Below are positions 27,790-35,534 of a DNA stretch of 64,000 nucleotides, piece by piece. How positions within the stretch are numbered: position 1 is the stretch's first letter; the number at the start of each line of letters is the position of its first letter. The notes under the pieces are model-generated. The model was not told the origin of the DNA, did no database searches, and saw nothing but the letters and a program-made list of their open reading frames with translations. This stretch comes from Leptodesmis sichuanensis A121 (GTDB lineage Bacteria; Cyanobacteriota; Cyanobacteriia; Leptolyngbyales; Leptolyngbyaceae), in the NCBI RefSeq assembly GCF_021379005.1, contig NZ_CP075171.1, positions 4,836,001 to 4,900,000 of the forward strand, in the 5' to 3' direction. The position numbers and the translations under genes are program-made.

Positions 27790-29316
27790 ATGCCTCAAGA
27801 ATTAACACCTGCCAAAGTGGTTATCGTTGGTGCTGGATGGGCCGGATTAGGAGCCACTTATCATCTGGCAAAACAGGGATATGAGGTAACGCTGTTGGAA
27901 GCAGGGCCATACCCTGGGGGATTAGTAGCTGGTTGGAAGACGGCTCAGGGACGCTCGATTGAAGCAGGTATTCATGGATTCTGGTATCCCTACCGCAACA
28001 TCTTTGCACTGATTGAGGAATTGGGCTTAAACCCTTTTACCGATTGGACGCGATCGTCCCAGTATTCTCCCGCTGGCCTGGAAGTGGAGTCCCCCATTTT
28101 TCAACGGGAACCCTTTTTACCCACTCCTCTAGGTACCTTTTTATATCCCCGCTTCAGGCGACTGCCCCTGAGCGATCGTTTGTCTGCCCTGCCACTGCTT
28201 TACGCCATGATTGATTTCGACAATTCAGATGACGCATGGCGACGCTATGATCCGGTCACAGCGCGAGAACTGTTTAAGCAATTTGGCGTTTCAGCGCGTC
28301 TGTACAGAGATGCCTTTGAACCGATGCTGCTGGTGGGTCTGTTTGCTCCCGGAGAACAGTGTTCCGCTGCTGCCGCTCTGGGTATGCTCTATTACTTTAT
28401 CCTGGCGCACCAACCCAACTTTGATGTCGTCTGGTGTCGCGGAACCGTTGGGGAACAAATTTTTCGTCCCTGGATCGATCGCATTCAGCAAGTTGGAGGA
28501 CGAGTACTCACCAATCAGCGCGTCACCGATCTGCTGATCGAACCAGATGCATCGGGAGCTAAACCCAAAGTCAGCAAAGTAGTTTGTGGTGAGGAATCTT
28601 TTGCTGCCGATGCTGTCATCTTTGCGGTAGGCGTGACCGGAATGCAGAAAATTGTCAGTACCAGTGCCAGCTTACGTCAGTTTCCAGAATTTTGTAATTT
28701 GATGAATTTGGGTGCGATCGATGTTCTGGCAACTCGACTATGGTTCGATCGCAAAGTCACGGTTCCTTTACCCTCGAATGCCTGCTTTGGATTCGATACT
28801 ACAACAGGATGGACTTTTTTTGATCTCAATACCCTGCACGACGAATGGCGGGATGAACCGGGCAGCGTAATTGAGGCTGATTTCTACCATGCCAATCAAC
28901 TATTACCGATGCCAGATGAGCAACTCATCGCCAAGGTGCATCGTGACTTGACCACTTGCATTCCCGGATTTGGTGCTGCTCAGGTGATCGATCGCAGTGT
29001 GGTACGATTGCCCAAGGCTGTAACCCACTTTTTGCCTGGAAGTTACCCTTCGATGCTACCGGGAACCACCCCCATCCAGAATGTGTTCATGAGTGGAGAC
29101 TGGATTATCAACCGTCATGGTTCTTGGTCTCAGGAGAAAGCTTATGTGACTGGATTAGAGGCCGCTAATCGAGTCATTCAACAGTTCGGCAAGGGAACTT
29201 CAGCCTCAATCATTCCCATAGAATCCGATGAGCCTCACATTCAACTCGCCCGTAGATTGAATCAGGCTGCCCGCGACTGGCTGGGCAATTTTCTCCCTAA
29301 CATCTGGCTCCCTTAA
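27790..29316 (+). CDS. FAD-dependent amine oxidase/desaturase-family oxidoreductase
   Basis: This 508-residue flavoprotein opens with the dinucleotide-binding fold VVIVGAGWAGLGATYHLAKQGYEVTLLEAG, then PGGLVAGWKT, and IEAGIHGFWYPYRN in the substrate region. It closes with the FAD-contacting MSGDWI motif near the C-terminus. The pattern is that of carotenoid desaturase/isomerase and hydroxysqualene dehydroxylase relatives; the exact substrate cannot be told. The ATG at 27790 was chosen because the 15 codons upstream lie before the Rossmann fold and have no ribosome-binding site. Confidence 0.85.
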   Translation: MPQELTPAKVVIVGAGWAGLGATYHLAKQGYEVTLLEAGPYPGGLVAGWKTAQGRSIEAGIHGFWYPYRNIFALIEELGLNPFTDWTRSSQYSPAGLEVESPIFQREPFLPTPLGTFLYPRFRRLPLSDRLSALPLLYAMIDFDNSDDAWRRYDPVTARELFKQFGVSARLYRDAFEPMLLVGLFAPGEQCSAAAALGMLYYFILAHQPNFDVVWCRGTVGEQIFRPWIDRIQQVGGRVLTNQRVTDLLIEPDASGAKPKVSKVVCGEESFAADAVIFAVGVTGMQKIVSTSASLRQFPEFCNLMNLGAIDVLATRLWFDRKVTVPLPSNACFGFDTTTGWTFFDLNTLHDEWRDEPGSVIEADFYHANQLLPMPDEQLIAKVHRDLTTCIPGFGAAQVIDRSVVRLPKAVTHFLPGSYPSMLPGTTPIQNVFMSGDWIINRHGSWSQEKAYVTGLEAANRVIQQFGKGTSASIIPIESDEPHIQLARRLNQAARDWLGNFLPNIWLP

Positions 29317-29374
29317 GATTTTGGCTTTGACGGCATCAGATTCTTATCTGAAACCCGCGTATACGACTACTCTT

Positions 29375-29404
29375 TGTAGGGTCGAATATCTGTTCGCCCC
29401 TACA
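29375..29404. repeat. Short palindrome (TGTAGGG...CCCTACA)
   Basis: TGTAGGG and CCCTACA pair perfectly, with inner CGAA/TTCG. It lies 60 bp after the FAD oxidoreductase stop and could act as a terminator stem. The sequence style matches small dispersed cyanobacterial palindromes. Confidence 0.5.
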
Positions 29405-29439
29405 TGGGATGCAATAGACTGCTTGCAAATTGGAAACAA

Positions 29440-29520
29440 CGTCGGATGGGCAAAGGGAAACGTTCCATCCGGTCATTCTGGCTGATTGGAATGGATACGC
29501 CAAGCTCTGCCCATCCTACG
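29440..29520 (+). repeat. Palindromic repeat family B, copy 2
   Basis: CGTCGGATGGGCA at the left and TGCCCATCCTACG at the right are complementary except for one base. The internal sequence differs from copy 1 at 20596-20678, so the ends are the conserved part. Confidence 0.7.
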
Positions 29521-29555
29521 GATGATGATTGAGTCTAATAGGCAAGAGTTCTAAT

Positions 29556-29757
29556 CCTGATTGACTGACAAAAGTTCCGAAAGGCTCATGTCTCTGTTGT
29601 CCACCCGCCCTAAAATAAATTTTGGGCTAACAGCGCAAGTCCATTCAAATGGACTGAAACTCTTGTCCAGTCATCTTTAGATGACTTTGGCGATGAGCCA
29701 GGAAATTGATTTCCTGGTGATGCAGCGGGTGTTCAGGAGATTTGTCAGTCAACCAGG
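29556..29757. ncRNA. Multi-branched structured element (candidate ncRNA or small mobile element)
   Basis: CCTGATTGACTGACAAA at 29556-29572 pairs with TTTGTCAGTCAACCAGG at 29741-29757, 17 bp with one mismatch. Inside, TCTC-TG pairs with CAGGAGA, and CACCCGC (29603-29609 region) pairs with GCGGGTG (29726-29732 region). Within that lie four hairpins in a row: 29607-29627, 29638-29655, 29669-29686 and 29698-29717, the last three with perfect 8-9-bp stems and tiny loops. This nesting around a branched core is what a folded RNA shows. No protein is encoded. The strand is not established. An orphan HEARO/omega-RNA-like element is one hypothesis. Confidence 0.6.
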
Positions 29758-29795
29758 TTCCAATCACTAATCAAGCGGATTTGATATTACATAGA

Positions 29796-29824
29796 AAGGC
29801 AGGAAGATGAAACCTTCCTGCCTT
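29796..29824 (+). terminator. Hairpin with perfect 11-bp stem
   Basis: AAGGCAGGAAG and CTTCCTGCCTT pair perfectly across a seven-base loop. No long T run follows. It lies 39 bp after the structured element and may terminate a transcript from it or from the opposite strand. Confidence 0.5.
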
Positions 29825-29876
29825 CTACTGCTGGTTGGCGATCTTCAGTTGATTCAGTGGAGAGATTTACCACAGT

Positions 29877-29949
29877 TAAACCAAGTCCAGCGAGAGAACG
29901 ATCATTTTCCGATCAGAGAAACTCCGGCTCTGGACTTGGACAAGGTTTA
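29877..29949 (+). repeat. Palindromic repeat family A, copy 3
   Basis: TAAACCAAGTCCAGCGAGAG starts the copy and CTGGACTTGGACAAGGTTTA ends it. The inside matches copy 2 closely. Its right end touches the stop codon region of the convergent small gene at 29947. Confidence 0.85.
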
Positions 29950-30261
29950 TGCGGAGACGCGATCGCTCTGATGAATCGCCAAGAATTGTTGAGTGTTCAG
30001 CACATTTCCTGGGCAAGAGTCCTTGAGAAAGGCATCTAAACGAATGCTATGTTGCTGATGCAAGTAGTGCTCGATTGTCGCCTCATCTACCCATCCTCTA
30101 GCCACAAGAACGTCGCCAAACAGCATTCCCGTCGCCTGCTGATCCCAAAGAGCCACCCGAATCTGATCATCGGTAAGCAAATTGGCCTCCCGTAAATAGA
30201 CTCCCAGAGGTTTTGAGAGAAATTCGACGTAGGTTTGGTTTTCTGTATACATTTCGTTCAT
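29947..30261 (-). CDS. Conserved hypothetical protein with T2SSE/MshE N-terminal-like domain
   Basis: This 104-residue cytoplasmic protein has LGVYLREANLLTDDQIRVALWDQQATGMLFGDVLVARGWVDEATIEHYL, a helical pattern like the N-terminal domain of GspE/MshE ATPases (reported in sequence-split form: LREANLLTDDQI, then FGDVLVARGWVDE). In MshE-like proteins this domain binds c-di-GMP; whether this stand-alone copy does is unknown. The last codons overlap repeat family A copy 3, so the repeat supplies the stop region. Confidence 0.7.
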   Translation of the reverse strand: MNEMYTENQTYVEFLSKPLGVYLREANLLTDDQIRVALWDQQATGMLFGDVLVARGWVDEATIEHYLHQQHSIRLDAFLKDSCPGNVLNTQQFLAIHQSDRVSA

Positions 30262-30430
30262 GGTGACTCAGTTCCCTGATTGCAAACATGATGAATTAAC
30301 CCCATACGCCAAGAATTCCATAAATTCTCGGATAGAGTTCTCGGTTTTCAGGCGGAACCTTTTCCTCCATTAAGCTGAATGCATTTTAAGATGATCATGT
30401 TAGAACCCTATATTCCTAAGTGACCTGTAA

Positions 30431-31096
30431 ATGTCTAATCAAACTCTGGGATTGAGCGATCGCCTCGCTGAGTATCTGAAATCAGTTTCGTTGCGGGAAC
30501 CGGAAGTTCTGACCGAACTGCGGCAGGAAACATCCCACCACCCGATGAGCACAATGCAGATCGCTCCTGAACAGGGGCAGTTCATGGCCTTGCTGGTGCA
30601 GTTGATGGGTGCGAGAAAGACGCTAGAGATCGGTGTTTTTACGGGTTACAGTGCGTTGGTGGTCGCTCTGGCTCTGCCTGCCGATGGTAAGGTAGTGGCC
30701 TGTGATGTGAATGAGGAATTTACAGCGATCGCCCGCCGCTACTGGGAAAAAGCAGGAGTAACCAATAAAATTGACTTGCATCTGGCACCTGCCCTTGAAA
30801 CATTGGATCAGCTTCTGGCGAGTGGTCAAGCCAATACCTTCGATTTTGCCTTTATTGACGCAGACAAAAGTAATTACGACAACTACTATGAACGGTCCTT
30901 GCAACTGGTTCGACCAGGAGGCTTAATTGCCATTGATAACGTTCTCTGGTCAGGAGCCGTCGCTGATCCTCAGATACAAGATACTCGGACAAATGCCATC
31001 CGCGCTCTCAACCAGAAATTGCATCAAGATGAACGAGTTACATTGAGCTTGATTCCAATTGCAGATGGGTTAACCCTGGCACTCAAACGTAGCTGA
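30431..31096 (+). CDS. Class I SAM-dependent O-methyltransferase (caffeoyl-CoA OMT type)
   Basis: This 221-residue cytoplasmic enzyme has the motifs of cation-dependent O-methyltransferases: TLEIGVFTGYSALVVALALP for SAM binding, VVACDVNEEF, and the metal/catalytic FDFAFIDADKSNYDNYYE followed by GGLIAIDNVLWSG. It probably methylates catechol-type or phenolic hydroxyls. It stands alone between unrelated genes. Confidence 0.9.
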   Translation: MSNQTLGLSDRLAEYLKSVSLREPEVLTELRQETSHHPMSTMQIAPEQGQFMALLVQLMGARKTLEIGVFTGYSALVVALALPADGKVVACDVNEEFTAIARRYWEKAGVTNKIDLHLAPALETLDQLLASGQANTFDFAFIDADKSNYDNYYERSLQLVRPGGLIAIDNVLWSGAVADPQIQDTRTNAIRALNQKLHQDERVTLSLIPIADGLTLALKRS

Positions 31097-31363
31097 CAAA
31101 GCAGAAGGAGAGCGGCAGAAGACAACGGGAAAAGACTACAGCATTAGCTACTGGCTTTTCTATTCCGCCTTCTGTTAGACCAGCCTAAACTTGTAGATCA
31201 CTAAATCCTCATTTCTGGTTTTTAGCCAGTGTTGGTTTCGTCAAATCATGGCCACAGTGAATGTAAATTAAAAAAAACATCGCGATCGCTACTCAAAGTT
31301 GTATCCATTTTGGAAATGAGGAAATAGAATAAAATCAATACACTCTATTTCTGGGCAATCAAC

Positions 31364-31900
31364 ATGGCAGCCACCCCTGGAAAACGTTCAAAGGCAACGT
31401 TAGTCAAGAAAGAAATGGTTGAAGAAGCTAATTCTTTCCTGCAAGACTTACCGGAAAAGCAAAAAGAGGATCTATCCCTCAAAGAAGCCGTTAACAAGTT
31501 ACGTGAACCGATTCAAGAAGCACTGGCAAAAGGTTACAGCTATCCCGATCTGGCAAAAATGTTGTCAGAAAAGGGGATTAAGATCAGTGCTCTGACGCTA
31601 AAAAACTACGCCCCCTCTGGCAGAAAGCAAAGTTCCAAAGCTAAAGCTAAACCCCGGAGAGCTAAAAAAGTTCAATCCGGTTCAGTCGCCTCGATCGAGT
31701 CTGTGTCTGACGAATCAGACTCTTCAGAGGCGGCAGAGACTCCTACTCCCAGATCCCGTCGAGGAGGAGGTAGAACTGCTGGCTCCAGAACAACATCAAC
31801 AAAATCAACAGGTGCAAAAAACACTCGTCGTGCAACTTCAACGGCAAAAACAGGAGCTAAATCGACCAGCAGACGGCGTAAATCAACCGCTGCAGAATAG
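31364..31900 (+). CDS. DNA-binding-like protein with histone H1-like basic tail
   Basis: This 178-residue protein has a helical N-terminal half with LREPIQEALAKGYSYPDLAKML, then KGIKISALTLKNY. The pattern resembles the helix-turn-helix of plasmid mobilisation and partition proteins. The C-terminal half (from ~85) is low-complexity and rich in Lys, Arg, Ser and Thr (RRGGGRTAGSRTT, TSRRRKSTAAE), like histone H1 tails. An acidic patch (SVSDESDSSEAAE) separates them. A nucleoid or plasmid-type DNA-binding role is inferred. It is not in an operon. Confidence 0.72.
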   Translation: MAATPGKRSKATLVKKEMVEEANSFLQDLPEKQKEDLSLKEAVNKLREPIQEALAKGYSYPDLAKMLSEKGIKISALTLKNYAPSGRKQSSKAKAKPRRAKKVQSGSVASIESVSDESDSSEAAETPTPRSRRGGGRTAGSRTTSTKSTGAKNTRRATSTAKTGAKSTSRRRKSTAAE

Positions 31901-31980
31901 TTGTTGTTAACGGGTGCGTTTCTGATTGGAGCGTTGGTAACCTGGGTGAGTCAGTTACTGATCGCTCCTATTCTCTATCA

Positions 31981-32244
31981 CTACACCAATTCGCCGAGCA
32001 CTTCGGCGGCGAGTTCTCCCTGGGTCACTTTCTCAGTCACCAGGACGCGATACAACTCCATGCGACGGTAGAGTTGCTCCACGGTATCGCCTTCCCGTCG
32101 CCAGATTTGTGCTCTAATTACAGTAATTTCGTCTTGTGTCAGAATACCGTCTGCTGTGGCGCGTTTGATGACGGTTTTCAGCATTTCAAGTTGGTATACC
32201 TCTTTTACAGTTGGTTCCTTCGCATTTATCCATTCGATATGCAT
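31981..32244 (-). CDS. Conserved hypothetical protein (87 aa)
   Basis: This small, mostly helical cytoplasmic protein (MLKTVIKRATADGILTQDE, then EQLYRRMELYRVLVTEKV) looks like a genuine gene by composition, but no family was recognised. The ADGILTQDE segment recalls TerB-like repeats. It converges with the basic-tailed gene. Confidence 0.6.
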   Translation of the reverse strand: MHIEWINAKEPTVKEVYQLEMLKTVIKRATADGILTQDEITVIRAQIWRREGDTVEQLYRRMELYRVLVTEKVTQGELAAEVLGELV

Positions 32245-32335
32245 GATTTCTGCTTACTGACATACACATAACAGGGGTGATTATAGAAGAGCAACGGATG
32301 TGCGAAAGATGCATAGATTACGAAGAAGATTAAAT

Positions 32336-32371
32336 TAAACCTTGTCCCAGTCCAGAACCGTAGTTTTTCTA
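32336..32371. repeat. Partial copy of palindromic repeat family A
   Basis: TAAACCTTGTCCCAGTCCAG followed by AACCGTAGTTTTTCT matches the left end of the inverted copies. The right half is missing. The gap 32245-32613 otherwise shows nothing recognisable. Confidence 0.6.
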
Positions 32372-32613
32372 CAGGTATTTCAGGTTCGCTATCAGTCGTG
32401 GAAAATGGATTTTGTCGATCACACGCGATCGCCAATACAGCAGCCAGGAGGATACAACTACACAATCTGCCGAATGAGGCAGAGAATGGAAGTGGCAACC
32501 GGGATAGGGGGATATCTCGTCCCTTAGCCTGAGTTACGGATTTTGACTGGAAATTGATGAAGGTTTGAAATAGAACGAGTTCCAGGCTGATCAGTTACAT
32601 GGACAGAATGTAG

Positions 32614-34110
32614 ATGCAGGTAAACCGCCATTCCTTTCCCAGAGATTCTATCCAGTGGACGATCGCCCGTCTGCAAGCTAGCCTGGTCAGGTTGATTAAC
32701 CGACGCACCATCTTGCTATTGTCTATCCTGCTGCTCACCGGGATTGCAGGGACATTGTGGAGTACGTTTCAGTTATCATCCAACCTGATTCAATCTCAAG
32801 CGCTGCAAAACGCTGAGTTATACGCCCAGGCCATTAACGAGGCCCGAACTCTCTATAGCTCTAAAGCCGTAGATCGCGTGAAAACAGTAGCCGGAGTCAC
32901 GATTACCGATAACTATACTCAGCAAGCTCATGCGATTCCAATACCTGCCACCTACTTAATTGAATTGGGCGAAACCCTCAGTCAGCAAAATCCTGGGATG
33001 TCTGTGCGGCTTTTCAGCAACTATCCTTTTGCCAAACGCAAGCAGCAGGGCGGCCCCAGAGATGAATTTGAACGGGAGGCATTACACTTTCTGGAACAAA
33101 ATCCCAAACAGATGTATGTGCGGGTGGAACCTTACCAGGGGCGGTTGGCTCTACGATTTGCCCAGGCGGATATCATGAAGCCCAGTTGCGTCAGTTGTCA
33201 CAATACTCACCCCGATAGCCCGAAACGAGATTGGAAAGTGGGAGATGTCCGGGGTGCCCTGGAAATCACTCGTCCTCTGGATAGTTTCATGGCGAAAACT
33301 AATACTGGCCTGGGTGGTATTTTTGCGGCTCTGGCCACACTCTCCTTGTTGGCCTTAGTCGGGGTGGGTCTGGTCATTAGTCGGTTACGGCAAACGTCCA
33401 AGGAACTGGAATTGAGAGTCATTGAACGCACTGCAGAATTGCGCCGCACCAATCAGAAACTGGCAGAGGAACAAGAAAAGTCGGAACGGTTATTGTTGAA
33501 TATCCTGCCACCGCCGATCGCCCAAAAATTGAAGGATGGCGAAACGAATATTGCCGATGGCTTTGCTTCTGTAACCATCCTGTTTGCCGATCTGGTCAAC
33601 TTTACCGAGTTATCGGAACAGGTCTCACCAACGGAATTAGTCGCCTTGCTCAATGAAATCTTTAGCCGCTTCGATCGCTTAACAGAACGCTATGGTCTGG
33701 AAAAGATCAAAACCATTGGCGATGCCTATATGGTTGTTGGTGGTCTACCCGTTCCCCGTGCTGATCATGCTCAGGCGATCGCGGATTTTGCCCTGGATAT
33801 GCAGCGTGAAATTCAGCAGTTCAACCGGGAGTATCGGCAGGAATGCAGTATCCGTATCGGCATCAACACCGGACCAGTAGTGGCTGGAGTGATTGGTACC
33901 CGCAAGTTCATCTATGACCTGTGGGGCGATGCGGTGAATATGGCCAGCCGCATGGAAGCTCACGGGATTGCCAACGCGATTCAAGTTTCCCAGGCAACCT
34001 ATGAACAACTCAAGGATCAATACACCTTCGAACCGCGCGGACTGATTACGGTCAAAGGAAAAGGCTCCATTTCGGCCTATCTATTGACTGGAAGAAAGCA
34101 ATCGTATTAG
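32614..34110 (+). CDS. Class III adenylate cyclase with periplasmic heme-c DUF3365 sensor domain
   Basis: This 498-residue membrane protein has TM1 at ~33-53, a periplasmic domain of the DUF3365/Tll0287 type, TM2 at ~228-252, a coiled linker, and a class III cyclase domain at ~315-490. The sensor has a c-type heme motif CVSCH at residues 192-196. The cyclase has the metal Asp in FADLVNF, the specificity Lys in EKIKTIGDAYM, and the Asp in YDLWGDAVNMASRME. The Lys/Asp pair predicts ATP, so the product should be cAMP. Redox or gas sensing through the heme is inferred. It may feed Crp-type regulators such as the one at 1809. Confidence 0.9.
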   Translation: MQVNRHSFPRDSIQWTIARLQASLVRLINRRTILLLSILLLTGIAGTLWSTFQLSSNLIQSQALQNAELYAQAINEARTLYSSKAVDRVKTVAGVTITDNYTQQAHAIPIPATYLIELGETLSQQNPGMSVRLFSNYPFAKRKQQGGPRDEFEREALHFLEQNPKQMYVRVEPYQGRLALRFAQADIMKPSCVSCHNTHPDSPKRDWKVGDVRGALEITRPLDSFMAKTNTGLGGIFAALATLSLLALVGVGLVISRLRQTSKELELRVIERTAELRRTNQKLAEEQEKSERLLLNILPPPIAQKLKDGETNIADGFASVTILFADLVNFTELSEQVSPTELVALLNEIFSRFDRLTERYGLEKIKTIGDAYMVVGGLPVPRADHAQAIADFALDMQREIQQFNREYRQECSIRIGINTGPVVAGVIGTRKFIYDLWGDAVNMASRMEAHGIANAIQVSQATYEQLKDQYTFEPRGLITVKGKGSISAYLLTGRKQSY

Positions 34111-34239
34111 AACATTTTTCCTGGGCCACCGTGCGGACTATATTCTTTCTGCCCATCTTTGCCCCCATACCGTAAACTCATCTATTTACTATTGCTTGCG
34201 ATCGTCACTATTGCTTGCGATCGCCCAATTCCCGGTTAG

Positions 34240-35328
34240 CTACAACAAGTGTTTCAAATTGGGGTCAGCTTGAAGTTCTTTCAGGACGTTTTTGATTTCC
34301 TGGGTGCGGTCTTTTTTCACAATTAGAGTGACTTTGCCATCGCGGACGATCACAGTATCTTCCAGGCCGATCGTCACAATCACATCATCATTATCTGTGG
34401 CGTAAAAGAGTGCCCCTTGGGTGTCCAATCCCACATGACGAGCCAGTTCCACATTCGGATTGTCGCCTTTCAGTAACCGCTCGATCGCATTCCAATCGCC
34501 CAGATCATCCCAGCCAAAGGCCACAGGTAACACATAGGCTTGCTGGGTTTTTTCCATCAGGGCATAGTCAATACTCTTCTTCGGCAGATCGGCATAGGCG
34601 GCGACTCCCTTCTCTTCGATCGGGCCGAGGATTTCGGGCGCATAGGTCAACAATTCATCCAGCGTCACACCTGCCCGGAACACGAACATCCCACTGTTCC
34701 AGCTAAATTTACCAGTGGCCAGGAACTGTTCTGCCGTTTCACGATCGGGCTTCTCCGTAAAGCGATCGACGCGATAGGCTGGAAAACTGGCTCCATTGGC
34801 GGCTGGATTTGCGCCGTAGTAACCCGCCTCGGTACCCTGTTGAATGTATCCATATCCTGTCGCAGGGTAGGTGGGAGTAATGCCCAGGGTAACGATCGCT
34901 GCTTCTTTGGCCGCCAGTTCTGCTGCTGCGGTCAACGTTGCCTGAAAAGTTGCCTGATCCGCAATCCAGTGATCGGCGGGAAAGAATCCCACTACCGCAT
35001 CGTTGCCATAGCGTCGGGCAATTTCCAGCGTACTCCAGGCCACTGCCGGAGCCGTATCCCGCCCTTCCGGTTCTACCAGTAAGTTGGCTTCTGGCAAGTC
35101 AGGCAGTTGTTCCCGTACCCCATCCGCCAGGTGAGCCGCCGTCACTACCCACAGGTTCTCCCAACCTTCTGCGACCTCCAGTAACCGTTCTGCTGTCGCC
35201 TGTAACAAGCTTTTGCCACTGCCATCCAGGCTGAGAAACTGCTTGGGACGATGTTTGCGGCTGAGGGGCCAGAAGCGCTCACCCTTACCACCAGCAAGGA
35301 TGACGGGAATGAGGGAGGGGTTACTCAT
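34240..35328 (-). CDS. manC: Mannose-1-phosphate guanylyltransferase
   Basis: This 362-residue cytoplasmic enzyme makes GDP-mannose from mannose-1-phosphate and GTP. It has the nucleotide-binding PVILAGGKGERFWPLSRKHRPKQFL, FFPADHWI, TGYGYIQ and RFTEKPDRETA. The phosphomannose isomerase half present in bifunctional ManC/AlgA proteins is absent. GDP-mannose feeds glycan and polysaccharide synthesis, which fits the sugar cluster at 49.5-55 kb. Confidence 0.92.
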   Translation of the reverse strand: MSNPSLIPVILAGGKGERFWPLSRKHRPKQFLSLDGSGKSLLQATAERLLEVAEGWENLWVVTAAHLADGVREQLPDLPEANLLVEPEGRDTAPAVAWSTLEIARRYGNDAVVGFFPADHWIADQATFQATLTAAAELAAKEAAIVTLGITPTYPATGYGYIQQGTEAGYYGANPAANGASFPAYRVDRFTEKPDRETAEQFLATGKFSWNSGMFVFRAGVTLDELLTYAPEILGPIEEKGVAAYADLPKKSIDYALMEKTQQAYVLPVAFGWDDLGDWNAIERLLKGDNPNVELARHVGLDTQGALFYATDNDDVIVTIGLEDTVIVRDGKVTLIVKKDRTQEIKNVLKELQADPNLKHLL

Positions 35329-35534
35329 AAAATTTGTTGCTCCAATGGGGGACGATCAACCGCAGATATCCAACACGGTAGATCCACTTTAGTTTTGACT
35401 AAATCGCTGAGGATTGCACAGTCCAGGTCGAGGGATCTTTATGAGATCTTTATCGGAAGCGCCATTTGTCATTCGTCATCAGTTAAGGGTTAGTCTGAAG
35501 CTAAAACTTTCCCATCCTTTCCCTACCTTCCCAC

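Noticed and set aside
29638-29717. Consecutive hairpins taken as a CRISPR array
   Set aside because: The hairpins differ from each other in sequence and there are no equal spacers or cas genes.
32226-32498. A 90-codon minus-strand frame with a lipobox-like ACD segment
   Set aside because: It includes a relic of repeat family A and overlaps the start of the gene at 31981-32244.
34540-35082. A 180-codon frame opposite manC
   Set aside because: It is a shadow of the manC coding sequence on the other strand.
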